A stretch of 64,000 nucleotides of DNA from Nocardiaceae bacterium (lineage in GTDB: Bacteria; Actinomycetota; Actinomycetes; Mycobacteriales; Mycobacteriaceae), in contig JAJFUQ010000146.1 in assembly GCA_021372355.1 (NCBI GenBank), forward strand, positions 1 to 64,000, written 5' to 3'. Below are positions 35,712 to 44,740 of the stretch, piece by piece. Within the stretch, counting starts at the first letter, position 1. Every line of letters starts with the position of its first letter. The position numbers were made by a program, and so were the translations under genes. Under the pieces are notes generated by a model. It did no database searches, was not told the DNA's origin, and saw only the letters and a program-made list of their open reading frames with translations.

Positions 35712-36881
35712 ATGAATCAGACCGCGTTGGCGTTGTTGGAGCTCGGCGCGGTGTTTGTGGGTCTTGGCGCGCTCGGGTCCGTCGCGGGTCGATTCGGGTT
35801 GTCGCCGATTCCGCTGTACCTGTTGGGCGGACTGGCATTCGGCCACGGGGGAGTGGTCCCGCTCGGGTCTGCGGAACAGTTCAGCCATCTCGCGGCCGAG
35901 ATCGGCGTCGTCCTGCTGCTGCTGATGCTCGGCCTGGAATACACCGCGGGCGAGCTCACCACCGGCCTGCGGCGTACCTGGGTCGCCGGTGTGCTGGACC
36001 TCGTCTTGAACGCGACACCAGGCGCAATCGCCGCACTACTGCTCGGCTGGGGACCGGTGGGCGCCCTGGTCCTGGGAGGCGTGACATACATATCCTCCTC
36101 CGGGATCGTGGCCAAAGTACTCACCGACCTGAAGCGGCTCGGTAACCGCGAAACCCCGACGGTCCTGTCGATCCTCGTGTTCGAAGACCTGGCGATGGCG
36201 CTCTATCTGCCGATTCTCACCGCGACTCTCGCCGGCGTGGGCTTCTGGGGTGGCGCCAAAGCATTGGGCATCGCCCTCGTCGTCATCACGTTCGTGTTGG
36301 TCGTCGCGTTGCGGCTCGGGCATCTTGTCTCGGCGGTCCTGGACAGCGAGCACAAAGAGGTGTTCCTGCTCAAGATCCTGGGTGCCGCGCTGTTGGTCGC
36401 CGGACTTGCGCAGGCCCTCCAGGTGTCCGCCGCAGTCGGTGCGTTCATGCTCGGCATCGCGATCTCAGGTTCGACGGCCCGCAAGGCAGCCAAGCTTCTC
36501 GAACCCCTGCGCGACCTGTTCGCCGCGATGTTCTTCGTCGTGGTCGGGTTGAACACCGACCCGTCCGCCTTGCCGCCGGTCATCGGCTGGGCCATCCTCC
36601 TCGCGATCTTCTCCTCGGCAACCAAGGTGTACACCGGGTGGTGGGCCGCCGGCCGTGCCGGAATCGGTGTCATGGGACGCGTGCGTGCCGGTACCGCTCT
36701 CGTGGCGCGCGGAGAGTTCTCCATCGTCATCGCGGGACTAGCCGTCACCGCAGGGGCCGCAGACGCGCAGATGGCGGCCTTTACGACCGGTTATGTGCTC
36801 ATCATGGCCGTGCTCGGCCCGATCTCGGCTCGCCTGGCGGAGCCGGCTGTGACGGCCGTGCGCAAACGCCAGCAGGCGTGA
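35712..36881 (+). CDS. CPA2-family cation/proton antiporter, KhtU/KefB-like
   Basis: 389-residue integral membrane protein with about 12 hydrophobic segments covering nearly the whole length. Family signatures are LLLLMLGLEYTAGELTTGLR, the SSSGIVAKVL stretch of the ion-binding region and LVFEDLAMALYLPIL, where the aspartate of the ED pair is the likely proton/cation site. GTALVARGEFSIVIAGLAV lies near the C-terminus. It lacks a cytosolic TrkA-N domain, so regulation must come from the separate KhtT-like subunit upstream. The ion is probably K+, possibly also Na+. Confidence 0.9.
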   Translation: MNQTALALLELGAVFVGLGALGSVAGRFGLSPIPLYLLGGLAFGHGGVVPLGSAEQFSHLAAEIGVVLLLLMLGLEYTAGELTTGLRRTWVAGVLDLVLNATPGAIAALLLGWGPVGALVLGGVTYISSSGIVAKVLTDLKRLGNRETPTVLSILVFEDLAMALYLPILTATLAGVGFWGGAKALGIALVVITFVLVVALRLGHLVSAVLDSEHKEVFLLKILGAALLVAGLAQALQVSAAVGAFMLGIAISGSTARKAAKLLEPLRDLFAAMFFVVVGLNTDPSALPPVIGWAILLAIFSSATKVYTGWWAAGRAGIGVMGRVRAGTALVARGEFSIVIAGLAVTAGAADAQMAAFTTGYVLIMAVLGPISARLAEPAVTAVRKRQQA

Positions 36882-36971
36882 CGCAGGCGACAGCGGTCGC
36901 GCCCATCTGCTGCGGCATTGTCTTCGAACTACGCCATGAAGGTTCTCGAACATCATGGAAGGAAGAACCAC

Positions 36972-37391
36972 ATGACGACTCAAACGATCACTCGGTCGAA
37001 AGAGCTCAACCGTATTGCCGCAGGCCTGTTCGGCGCTGTTTTCACGCTCCTCGGTCTGCTCGGCTTCACCGTCTCGGGCGGTCACGATGCACTGGGCCAC
37101 GAAGGCGGCCACCTGCTCGGCCTGTTCGAAGTCAACGTCTCCCACAACCTCGTTCACCTCGCGGTGGGCGTCGTCCTGATTGCCGCGGCTCTGGCCGGCG
37201 AGGCGATCGCTCGGTTCGCCAACATCGCGGTGGGCGTGGTTTACCTACTGGTCGGTGTCGTCGGTCTCGCCATCATCGGCACGGACCTGAACCTCATCGC
37301 GCTCAACGGCTTGGACAACGGTCTGCACATCGTCGTCGGTGGCGCAATGGTCGCGGCCGGCGTGGTTCTCGGTCGCCAGGCTGCCAAGTAA
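36972..37391 (+). CDS. DUF4383 membrane protein
   Basis: 139 residues with four transmembrane helices: LNRIAAGLFGAVFTLLGLLGF, VSHNLVHLAVGVVLIAAAL, FANIAVGVVYLLVGVVGLA and LHIVVGGAMVAAGVVLG. It has the family signature NLVHLAVGVVL. Function unknown. ATG 36972 has GGAAGGAAG upstream; a longer frame from 36918 is unsupported. It follows the antiporter by 90 bases and ends before a strong terminator, so it may share that transcript. Confidence 0.88.
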   Translation: MTTQTITRSKELNRIAAGLFGAVFTLLGLLGFTVSGGHDALGHEGGHLLGLFEVNVSHNLVHLAVGVVLIAAALAGEAIARFANIAVGVVYLLVGVVGLAIIGTDLNLIALNGLDNGLHIVVGGAMVAAGVVLGRQAAK

Positions 37392-37400
37392 TCTCCAGCA

Positions 37401-37436
37401 CGACAACCTCCCCGTCCACCGGCGGGGAGGTTGTCG
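37401..37436 (+). terminator. Terminator after the DUF4383 gene
   Basis: 14-bp perfect stem (37401-37414 with 37423-37436) around an 8-base loop, nine bases after the stop. Only a weak T-rich tail (CATTTCT) follows. Confidence 0.8.
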
Positions 37437-37529
37437 CATTTCTGGGCGATTTCCCACCATTGCCCAATTGCGTTCGGGCGCGCGAGAATTTGATTCAGAC
37501 ATATCCGCCACCGCTCCCTAGGAGGCCTG

Positions 37530-38171
37530 GTGCGAAACCGCGGCCCGATACTGACGCTCGGAATAATCGGCGTCCTGATCATTGGAATCCTCACGGCCAA
37601 CGCCCTGGTCGGCTCAGACAAGGATTCGAACAAGACGGGTGCGACTTCGTCGAAGGCGACTGTCGCAGCCAGCACGACGGCAACCACTGCGGCGCCCGTC
37701 CAGAGCGGGTTCCCGGCGCAAGCGGACTACTCCGGTTATGCCGGCGATTCGATCGCTATGAACATCGCCGTGACGGGCACCAAAGCCACCGTCTACGCGT
37801 GTGACGGCAACTCCGTCGAGTCCTGGCTGCGCGGCCCGGCCGAGAACGGAAAGCTCAATCTCACGAGCAAGTCGGGCGACAAGCTCACCGGTCAACTCAA
37901 CGGCACGACGGTCACCGGCACGCTCACCATCGGTGGCCGGAGCTGGGATTTCTCCGCCAACCAAACCGAACCACCAGCGGGTATGTACCGGTACAACGAC
38001 AACGGGTATCGCTACAGCTGGGTGTACAAGAACCCTGACGACAACACCGGAGTCGTGCGTGCCCCGGATGGGTCGACGAGCCCAGCCCCACCGCTTGACG
38101 AGAACCAGAACTTCTACATCGCCGACCGTCAGGTGCACGCGGAGAAGGTGAATGGCGATGACGCAGGCTAA
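37530..38171 (+). CDS. Membrane-anchored exported protein, first gene of the Rieske operon
   Basis: 213 residues, function unknown. A single N-terminal helix (GPILTLGIIGVLIIGILTANALVG) anchors it. A Thr/Ala/Ser-rich linker (about 30-60) is followed by a beta-rich extracytoplasmic domain with GTKATVYACDGNSVESWLRG, LTGQLNGTTVTGTLTIGG and PPAGMYRYNDNGYRYSW. The GTG start follows TAGGAGG. It overlaps the DUF6529 gene by 20 bases, so the two are co-translated. It may be a periplasmic-side partner of the electron-transfer pair downstream. Confidence 0.82.
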   Translation: MRNRGPILTLGIIGVLIIGILTANALVGSDKDSNKTGATSSKATVAASTTATTAAPVQSGFPAQADYSGYAGDSIAMNIAVTGTKATVYACDGNSVESWLRGPAENGKLNLTSKSGDKLTGQLNGTTVTGTLTIGGRSWDFSANQTEPPAGMYRYNDNGYRYSWVYKNPDDNTGVVRAPDGSTSPAPPLDENQNFYIADRQVHAEKVNGDDAG

Positions 38172-38715
38172 CCTTCCCGCTAAGAACACGGGTGCGATGG
38201 TCATCCTCGTCCCGCTCGTCGCGGGACTGTTGACCTCACTTGCGCTCGGGGTCTACTCGGTCGCACATGATCCGCAGTTCTTCTCCGTGAACGTCCCCGG
38301 TTTCGCGAGCTTCGGCGCGGTGAAGTCAACTCTCGCGAGTGTGGCGTTCCTGCTGGCGTTGGTGCAGGTCGGTTCGGCGCTCGTGATGTACGGGAAGGTA
38401 CCGATCACCGCGCCGAGCTGGATCGGCAGACTGCACGTGTGGTCAGGTCGATTGGCGGTCCTCACGACGGTCCCGGTAGCGGTGCACTGCCTCTACGCCT
38501 TCGGGATGGCGACCGGCAGCAGCCGAGTCTTCATCCACTCCCTCGCCGGGTGCTTTTTCTACGGGGTGTTCGTCACGAAGATGCTGCTGCTCCTCAAGAA
38601 GGGGGTTCCTGGATGGTGCCTTCCGGTTTTCGGCGGTCTCGTCTTCACGAGTCTGACCGTCCTCTGGCTGACATCGTCGCTATGGTTCTTCCAAAGTGGC
38701 AAGCCGATCTTCTGA
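38152..38715 (+). CDS. DUF6529 membrane protein, b-type heme candidate
   Basis: 187 residues with five or six transmembrane segments. Three histidines lie in or at hydrophobic helices at residues 95 (IGRLHVWSGR), 112 (VAVHCLYAFG) and 129 (VFIHSLAGC), spaced exactly 17 apart, an arrangement reminiscent of cytochrome b561/ferric-reductase folds. Heme binding is inferred from that pattern and from the Rieske gene 13 bases downstream; it is not proven. ATG 38152 or 38158 (MTQANLP) could be used. Confidence 0.82.
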   Translation: MAMTQANLPAKNTGAMVILVPLVAGLLTSLALGVYSVAHDPQFFSVNVPGFASFGAVKSTLASVAFLLALVQVGSALVMYGKVPITAPSWIGRLHVWSGRLAVLTTVPVAVHCLYAFGMATGSSRVFIHSLAGCFFYGVFVTKMLLLLKKGVPGWCLPVFGGLVFTSLTVLWLTSSLWFFQSGKPIF

Positions 38716-38728
38716 CACGGGGGAATTC

Positions 38729-39160
38729 ATGGAGGAGCTGTCGAGGCGACAGGTCATCGCTGCTAGCGGCGCAGTCGTGGCTGTCGGAGCCGTCGCCGGG
38801 TGCTCGGTGTACGGAAAGAAGAAGACCGAAGAACCATCCGTCACGGTTGCCACCAGCGCAGGGCAGTCGGCCCCGGCGAACGCCGTGGCCTCGAAGTCAC
38901 AGGTTCCGGTTGGTTCTGGCCTGATCGTCGGTGACAAGGGCGTCGTCGTCACGCAGCTGACGGAAGGCGACTTCAAGGGCCTGTCCTCGACGTGCACGCA
39001 CGCCGGATGCACAGTCTCCGAGATCTCGGACAACCTCATTCACTGCCCGTGCCACGGCAGTGCGTTCAACCTCGACGGCACGGTCGCCAACGGGCCGGCG
39101 GCCAAGCCGCTCCCGGCGAAGAAGGTCTCCGTCAGCGGGGACTTCGTCGTCCTCGACTGA
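38729..39160 (+). CDS. Tat-exported Rieske [2Fe-2S] lipoprotein
   Basis: 143 residues. The signal has twin arginines (residues 6-7 in LSRRQVIAASG) and a lipobox ending at C25 (AVAGC). The Rieske cluster set is complete: ligands C89, H91, C106 and H109 (CTHAGC and CPCHGSAF), with C94 and C108 able to form the stabilising disulfide. The rest folds as a standard Rieske beta domain (NLDGTVANGPAAKPLPAKKV). It would act as a one-electron carrier on the outer face of the membrane. ATG 38729 has GGGGGAA upstream. Third gene of the operon. Confidence 0.93.
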   Translation: MEELSRRQVIAASGAVVAVGAVAGCSVYGKKKTEEPSVTVATSAGQSAPANAVASKSQVPVGSGLIVGDKGVVVTQLTEGDFKGLSSTCTHAGCTVSEISDNLIHCPCHGSAFNLDGTVANGPAAKPLPAKKVSVSGDFVVLD

Positions 39161-39165
39161 CTCGG

Positions 39166-39187
39166 GGACTGGGCGTGGCCCTAGTCC
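39166..39187. terminator. Weak convergent hairpin
   Basis: A nine-base arm pairs with a bulged arm over a 3-base loop, between the Rieske gene end and the converging ABC gene end. No T tract on the plus strand. Confidence 0.35.
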
Positions 39188-41535
39188 TTGCGCGCAGTGG
39201 TTCGGAACTCCAGACGCCAGAATGTCAGCGCGCCCAACACCAGGGCGATGAGTGCGAGCGCCTCGATCGATAGGAGCCAATGGGCAACGTTGTGTTGCCA
39301 CAGCGTGTCCGCCTCCGTTGCGGGGCTCAAGTCGCGCAGGTTGATCGTCACCGCGCCCGCCGAGAATCCCCACCTCGACGGGAAGATCCACGACAACTGG
39401 TTGATGGGGACTCGGTCGTTGATTTCGATCAACCCGGCGGACATCACGAGTTGCGCCATGATCGACACCACCAGCAATGGCATCACCTGATCGGCGGTGC
39501 GAGCCAGTGTCGACAGGAAGAGACCGACGACCACACAGCAGCACGCAGTCAGCGCGATGTCGACGGTGAGCTCCACGCCTCCGTTAGAGAAGAAGGCGCT
39601 GTTCTTCGGACTTGGCTTGGCCGTCAGGGTGATCGTCATGAGGACGATCGACTGGATGATTGCGGTGGTGAAAAAGACCAGGATCTTCGAGGTCAGGTAC
39701 GCCAACGGGCGCAGTCCGACCGCACGCTCGCGGAGGTAGATCGAACGCTCGCCCACCAGGTCGCGCGCCGTGAGGGTGGTGCCCATGAAGCACGCGCCGA
39801 GGACCAGGAGGACCAGCATCGATCGGGGTTCCTCATTGGTATCGCCGATGGGTGGTTGATCGAACCCGTGCGAGCCTGGAACGACGAGGGTCAGCGCTCC
39901 GAGAACGAAGGGCATGACCGCGAGGAATATGAAGTAGCCGCGATCGGCAAGGATGAGGCGAACCTGTCGGCGGACGAGCGTGGAGACCTGACGTCGGAGC
40001 TTTGGCTGCACCGGCTTGACCGGTGGTGCGGCCGGGGCGGGCGGGGGAGCCGAACCAGACGGATGACGCTGGGCGTAGCGCGCGGCGACGCCTTCGTGGT
40101 CATCCGCGACGGTAGAGAAGATGTCTGCCCAGTCCGTGGAGCCGTTGACTTCAGTGACGTCAGCGGGAGCCCCGGAGAATGCTGTCTTGCCCCCAGGGGC
40201 GAGCAGCAGAACGTGATTGCAGATGTCGAGGTGGGTCAACGAGTGGGTGATGACGAGAACCGTGCGTCCGCGGTCGGCCAACCCGCGAAGCATCGTCATG
40301 ACCTGACGATCCAGAGCCGGGTCGAGACCGGACGTGGGTTCGTCGAGGATCAACAACGACGGGCTCGTCAAGAGCTCCAGCGCGACCGAGGCGCGCTTGC
40401 GTTGACCGCCGGACAGTTTGTCGACTCGCGAATCAGCATGGTTGGTCAGGGACAACTCTTCGAGCACACCCGCGATGACGGCGTCGCGGTCCGCCTTCGA
40501 GGTGTCGGGAGGCAGACGGAGCTCGGCGGCGAAAGACAGTGCCTGCCGCACCGTCAGCTGGCGGTGTAGTACATCGTCCTGGGGGACGAGGCCGATTCGG
40601 TTCCGCAGGGCGTCGTACTCGGTGTGCAGGTTGTGGCCGTCGAAGGTGACACCACCGGCCGTGGGCGACGTCGTCCCGGCGATGAGCTTCGCGAGCGTCG
40701 ATTTACCCGCGCCGGACGGTCCGATGATTGCGGTGAGGGTTCCCGGCGGGGCGGCGAACGAGATTCCCTCAAGAAGTGACTTTTTCCCGCCGTCGACGGC
40801 GAAGCCGACTCCGAAAAGAGCCAATCCGATCTCGTCTGGCGGCGGCTCCCGATGAATGAGGGTCTCGTTGCGCACGATGAAGTCGGTGTTTCCGACTGTC
40901 ACCACGTCGTTGGGGCGCAGCAGTGCCGCGGTCTTGCACCGCTGTCCGTTGACGTAGGTGCCGTTGGCGCTCCCGAGGTCTTCGATCGTGAATCCGCCGG
41001 TCGATTGGAACAACTGCGCGTGGTGCCGCGATACCAGGACGTCGTCGACGCGGATTGCATTGTCGGCCGCGCGCCCCAATGTCTGCACCTGACCCGAAAC
41101 GGGGAAAGGGCGCGGTCCGGTGGGTATGTCGGGTTGGGCTGCGGCGGGTGGCCCGGCGGCGCGGTTGCCGATGGCCGGAGCAATCCTGGTCGCGTCGTCA
41201 CCTGACTGTGGCTCGATCTGTTCGGACTGCCCGCTCTGTTCGAACTCGACGATCGGGCCGGTTCGGGGGTCGCCAAGGCGGATCTCGACGGGGCCGCTGA
41301 CGCGCAGTTCTTGGATTCGTTGGCCCGACAGCCAGGTTCCGTTGCGGCTGCCGACGTCCACTATGAGCCAACCGCCATCCCAGCGCACGACGGCGTGTGC
41401 GCGAGACACCAGATCGGACGGGACACAGATGTCGGAATCAGGCGAGCGGCCGATGGTCAGCGACTCTGTGGCAACGACCGTGTGGGCATTGCCATCCTGT
41501 CGGACGACCAGCGTCTCACGCTTGTTGGCGGTCAT
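39181..41535 (-). CDS. FHA-FHA-ABC transporter (Rv1747-like)
   Basis: 784-residue half-transporter. FHA domain 1 (about 25-95, IGRSPDSDICVPSDLVSRAHA and DVGSRNGTWLSG) and FHA domain 2 (about 145-225, LGRAADNAIRVDDVLVSRHHA, DLGSANGTYVNG) bind phosphothreonine. The ABC domain follows with Walker A GPSGAGKST, signature LSGGQRKR, Walker B LLILDEPTSGLD. An ABC-2 membrane part of about six helices ends the protein. In M. tuberculosis the homologue exports cell-wall lipid/glycan precursors and is phosphorylated by PknF. Not in this position there, so it was relocated or inserted. ATG 41535 has AGGAG. Confidence 0.94.
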   Translation of the reverse strand: MTANKRETLVVRQDGNAHTVVATESLTIGRSPDSDICVPSDLVSRAHAVVRWDGGWLIVDVGSRNGTWLSGQRIQELRVSGPVEIRLGDPRTGPIVEFEQSGQSEQIEPQSGDDATRIAPAIGNRAAGPPAAAQPDIPTGPRPFPVSGQVQTLGRAADNAIRVDDVLVSRHHAQLFQSTGGFTIEDLGSANGTYVNGQRCKTAALLRPNDVVTVGNTDFIVRNETLIHREPPPDEIGLALFGVGFAVDGGKKSLLEGISFAAPPGTLTAIIGPSGAGKSTLAKLIAGTTSPTAGGVTFDGHNLHTEYDALRNRIGLVPQDDVLHRQLTVRQALSFAAELRLPPDTSKADRDAVIAGVLEELSLTNHADSRVDKLSGGQRKRASVALELLTSPSLLILDEPTSGLDPALDRQVMTMLRGLADRGRTVLVITHSLTHLDICNHVLLLAPGGKTAFSGAPADVTEVNGSTDWADIFSTVADDHEGVAARYAQRHPSGSAPPPAPAAPPVKPVQPKLRRQVSTLVRRQVRLILADRGYFIFLAVMPFVLGALTLVVPGSHGFDQPPIGDTNEEPRSMLVLLVLGACFMGTTLTARDLVGERSIYLRERAVGLRPLAYLTSKILVFFTTAIIQSIVLMTITLTAKPSPKNSAFFSNGGVELTVDIALTACCCVVVGLFLSTLARTADQVMPLLVVSIMAQLVMSAGLIEINDRVPINQLSWIFPSRWGFSAGAVTINLRDLSPATEADTLWQHNVAHWLLSIEALALIALVLGALTFWRLEFRTTARKD

Positions 41536-41729
41536 GTAGGCCTGCTCCTCGGTGGGTGGGTCTGGCCTGGCTAACGCCCATATGTGCAGCGTACGCAGGA
41601 AAGCTGGGTGCGAGAAGGCAATGATTCCAGACGTCGGCAGTCCCGGTCCGGGAGATGCCTGTCGAGTCAGCGGCGAGTCCCCTAGGCTCGTACCTGGCCG
41701 CCCGACCGCACGACCGATTGGTATTTCTC

Positions 41730-42371
41730 ATGACCAGTTCGGACACCGCCACAGGCGAAAGGTCCTCCGACAGTTCGCTGGTGCGAAATATCGGAACGAT
41801 CGTGGCGCTCGCGATCGTGCTCGGGCTCGCAATCCAGCTCGCGATGATCGTGACTCGAGCCATTGGCGCCGACTCGATCGACAACGTGCTGTCCGAGACC
41901 GTGGGAAACGTCAGTTGGTCGGTCATTGTCTGCTTCGGCGTGACCGCGGGAACGACGATTCGGAAGTCGACCGCACCCGTCGCTGCGGCGATCGCCTTCG
42001 TGTGCGCGCCGATCGCGCTCGGGGTCGCGAAGGGCGCACAACGCGGTGTCAACGAATTGTCCGGGGTCGAGCCCGAGGCGATGACGTCATCCCTGCTGCT
42101 GATCGCCGCGGTCAAGGCCGTTCAGTACGGCTTCTTGGCCTTCATGCTGAATCGGCTGTCAGGTCGCGGGGTCGATCAGTTGCTGACCTACATGGCCGTC
42201 GGCGCGGGCGCGGGTGCGACGTTCGGTCTGCTGAACGTCCTGATCCGTTCGCTGACCAGCTCGCTCACCGTGAGTGACCTCGCACCGATCGCCATCAACG
42301 AACTGCTCTTTCCGATGGGCTGCGCGATCGCGGTGTACGTAGCGGCATCGGTGGCCAAGGCCGCCCGCTAG
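41730..42371 (+). CDS. Multi-pass membrane protein of unknown function
   Basis: About 213 residues. A short polar N-terminus (MTSSDTATGERSSDSS) precedes five or six hydrophobic segments, among them TIVALAIVLGLAIQLAMIV, VAAAIAFVCAPIALGVA and LLTYMAVGAGAGATFGLL. No domain recognised. The frame is open from 41655 and the start is uncertain, with no strong ribosome site before either. Its end overlaps the cyclase gene by four bases, tail to tail. Confidence 0.7.
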   Translation: MTSSDTATGERSSDSSLVRNIGTIVALAIVLGLAIQLAMIVTRAIGADSIDNVLSETVGNVSWSVIVCFGVTAGTTIRKSTAPVAAAIAFVCAPIALGVAKGAQRGVNELSGVEPEAMTSSLLLIAAVKAVQYGFLAFMLNRLSGRGVDQLLTYMAVGAGAGATFGLLNVLIRSLTSSLTVSDLAPIAINELLFPMGCAIAVYVAASVAKAAR

Positions 42372-43018
42372 TCGACCTTCGCGAAGGCGCGAACGGACAC
42401 CGTCCCGAACCCGGCGATCCGCAGCGGAACAGCGGTGAAGAGCGCCCCGGAAGCCGGTACCTGATCGAGGTTCGTCAGGTGTTCGACGATCGGAATGCCA
42501 GCGGCGAGCAGGAGAGTATGCGCTGGTCGGGCGCCGTGCGGTGTCACGTGATCGATGTTGATGGCGTCGATACCCACCAATACCGCTCCGCGGTCGATGA
42601 GCGCCGCAGCACCCGCTTCGGTGAGGTAGTGCGCGTCCGCCGAGTAGTCCGGAGTGCCGAAACGTGCATCGTCTCCGGTGTGGAGCAGGACGGCCTTCCC
42701 GGTGACGTCGATCGACTTCAGGAGGTCGGGCCCGATCGCCAGGTCGTCTCGGACTCGGACGACGACGGCGGGCACATCGACCGTCTTCTCGAGGCTGACC
42801 GTCGTGAGATCGCCGCCGTCGGGGTACCGGTGGAAGGGCGAGTCGAGGTAGGTGCCAGTGTTGCCGCACATCGTGATGACGTCGATCGCGAACTCGGTTC
42901 CAGCCGCGTAATGCGAGCGCGAGTCATCGCGGGTCAGGTGCGGCGTGATCGCCGGCTCGGGAAGTCCCGGGTAGGTGACCATGCCGGCGCGGATCACGTG
43001 ACTCAGTTCGACGAACAT
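42368..43018 (-). CDS. Cyclase-family protein (kynurenine-formamidase fold)
   Basis: 216 residues, metal-dependent hydrolase family PF04199. The metal motif of the family (H-x-G-T-H-x-D-x-P) is modified to N53-T-G-T-Y57-L-D59-S-P61, with H63 following: the two first histidines are replaced. Other parts are typical (LSHVIRAGMVTYPG, VGIDAINIDHV). It therefore belongs to the variant subgroup, and activity is uncertain. ATG 43018 has GGAGG upstream; the frame beyond it runs into the sigA terminator. Confidence 0.85.
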   Translation of the reverse strand: MFVELSHVIRAGMVTYPGLPEPAITPHLTRDDSRSHYAAGTEFAIDVITMCGNTGTYLDSPFHRYPDGGDLTTVSLEKTVDVPAVVVRVRDDLAIGPDLLKSIDVTGKAVLLHTGDDARFGTPDYSADAHYLTEAGAAALIDRGAVLVGIDAINIDHVTPHGARPAHTLLLAAGIPIVEHLTNLDQVPASGALFTAVPLRIAGFGTVSVRAFAKVD

Positions 43019-43033
43019 GCATCCTCCAGAACG

Positions 43034-43070
43034 AACAAGTGCCTTGCAGAAACTCTGCAAGGCACTTGTT
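43034..43070 (-). terminator. Terminator of sigA
   Basis: Perfect 17-bp stem (43034-43050 with 43054-43070), 3-base loop, starting nine bases after the sigA stop and followed by a T-rich stretch. It separates sigA from the co-directional cyclase gene. Confidence 0.9.
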
Positions 43071-43078
43071 GGTTGGTC

Positions 43079-44503
43079 TTAGTCGAGGTAGTCCCGAAGA
43101 ACCTGGGACCGGCTCGGGTGACGCAGCTTCGACATCGTCTTCGACTCGATCTGGCGGATGCGCTCACGCGTGACGCCGTAGACCTGGCCGATCTCGTCGA
43201 GCGTGCGCGGCTGGCCGTCGGTCAGACCGAAGCGCAGACGAACGACGCCGGCTTCGCGCTCGGACAGCGTCTCGAGGACCGACTGCAGCTGGTCCTGGAG
43301 AAGCGTGAACGACACCGCATCCACGGCCACGACGGCTTCGCTGTCTTCGATGAAGTCACCGAGCTGGCTGTCACCCTCGTCACCGATGGTCTGGTCGAGC
43401 GAAATGGGCTCCCGGGCGTACTGCTGGATCTCCAGCACCTTCTCCGGGGTGATGTCCATTTCCTTGGCGAGCTCTTCCGGCGTCGGCTCACGGCCGAGGT
43501 CCTGAAGGAGTTCACGCTGGATACGGCCGAGCTTGTTGATGACCTCGACCATGTGAACCGGGATACGGATCGTACGGGCCTGGTCGGCCATGGCGCGGGT
43601 GATGGCCTGGCGGATCCACCACGTCGCGTAGGTCGAGAACTTGTAGCCCTTGGTGTAGTCGAACTTCTCGACGGCGCGGATCAGACCGAGGTTGCCTTCC
43701 TGGATGAGGTCCAGGAACGCCATGCCACTGCCCGTGTAGCGCTTGGCGAGCGACACGACGAGTCGGAGGTTGGCCTCGAGCAGGTGGTTCTTCGCGCGGT
43801 TACCGTCGCGGATGATCCAGTTCATGTCGCGCTTGATCTGCATCGGCAGGACACCGTCGGTGTCCTCGATGAGTTCACGCAGCTTCTCGACCGCGAAGAG
43901 ACCGGCCTCGATTCGCTTGGCGAGCTCGACCTCCTCTTCGGCGTTGAGGAGGGCGACCTTACCGATCTGCTTCAGGTACGCACGGACCGAGTCGGCCGAA
44001 GCGGTGAGCTCGGCGTCCTTGCGGGCCTGGCGAAGGGCCTCGGACTCTTCCTCGTCCCACACGAAGTCGCCAGAGGTCTTGTCCTCGGCTGCCTCAGCGG
44101 CCACCGTGGCAGGGCCCTTGACCGCCGCAGGAACGACGGCCACTACCTCTTCGTCGGCTTCCTCATCGTCGTCGGCTTCGATTTCTTCGACGTCCTCCGG
44201 AATTTCGAGGTCGGCGATGTCTTCGATGTCGTCGTCAGCGAGATCCTCGGCGACGACGTCCTCGGTCTCGAGATCGTCGCTTGCGGTGTCTTCGTCGGCG
44301 GTCGCCGGGGCTGCAGGAGTCGCAGCCTTGGCGACGGCGACCTTTTTCGGCGCTGCCTTCGTAGCGGGCGCCTTGGTGGCGCGGGCTTTCGTCGCGGTTG
44401 CGCCACCCGCGGCGGTCGCACGGGTCCGGCGCGCTGGCGCTGCGTCAGCGTTGTCGGCAGCGAGTTCCGTGTCCGTCGCTTTACGGGGTTTCGCGGCTAC
44501 CAC
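43079..44503 (-). CDS. sigA: Principal RNA polymerase sigma factor SigA
   Basis: 474 residues. The first 160 residues are an Ala/Lys-rich then acidic extension ([20 protein letters not shown]), as in Mycobacteriales. Region 1.2 is around [16 protein letters not shown] and region 2 has [22 protein letters not shown] and [19 protein letters not shown]. Region 3 spans [20 protein letters not shown] and region 4 [21 protein letters not shown] near residues 435-460. The start is GTG 44503 (VVAAKPRKA). ppgK lies upstream on the same strand, 237 bases away. A -10 box TACAAT is at 44633-44638. Confidence 0.97.
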   Translation of the reverse strand: MVAAKPRKATDTELAADNADAAPARRTRATAAGGATATKARATKAPATKAAPKKVAVAKAATPAAPATADEDTASDDLETEDVVAEDLADDDIEDIADLEIPEDVEEIEADDDEEADEEVVAVVPAAVKGPATVAAEAAEDKTSGDFVWDEEESEALRQARKDAELTASADSVRAYLKQIGKVALLNAEEEVELAKRIEAGLFAVEKLRELIEDTDGVLPMQIKRDMNWIIRDGNRAKNHLLEANLRLVVSLAKRYTGSGMAFLDLIQEGNLGLIRAVEKFDYTKGYKFSTYATWWIRQAITRAMADQARTIRIPVHMVEVINKLGRIQRELLQDLGREPTPEELAKEMDITPEKVLEIQQYAREPISLDQTIGDEGDSQLGDFIEDSEAVVAVDAVSFTLLQDQLQSVLETLSEREAGVVRLRFGLTDGQPRTLDEIGQVYGVTRERIRQIESKTMSKLRHPSRSQVLRDYLD

Positions 44504-44632
44504 TTACGCCCTTTCGGTCATGTCGATGCGCACAAGGCCGGGGGCTATCCGGCACAGCAGCACCCGCCGGAGTTGGTTCCGACGTTGGAAGTCTTCGGGT
44601 TGCGGCGGTACTAACCGCCAAGCACACCGACC

Positions 44633-44638
44633 ATTGTA
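44633..44638 (-). promoter_or_regulatory. -10 box of a sigA promoter
   Basis: TACAAT on the minus strand, about 130 bases before the sigA start. No clear -35 at 17 bases. The leader contains a small hairpin (44604-44619, 6-bp stem). Confidence 0.45.
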
Positions 44639-44740
44639 ACGACCGGAATTGCACAAGCACCCTCGACGGTGTGTTCTGCGCGCGCCGCGCCGCCGAATTA
44701 TGGCCTGGGGCGCGAGGTGAACTTTGTGAGAATTCGACAA

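Noticed and set aside
30150-39160. Prophage or genomic island with integrase
   Set aside because: No integrase other than the IS transposase, no tRNA attachment site and no phage structural genes; the region looks like accumulated single insertions.
42479-44614. Plus-strand frame of 711 residues opposite the cyclase and sigA genes
   Set aside because: Antisense of recognised genes and of the sigA terminator; no homology features.
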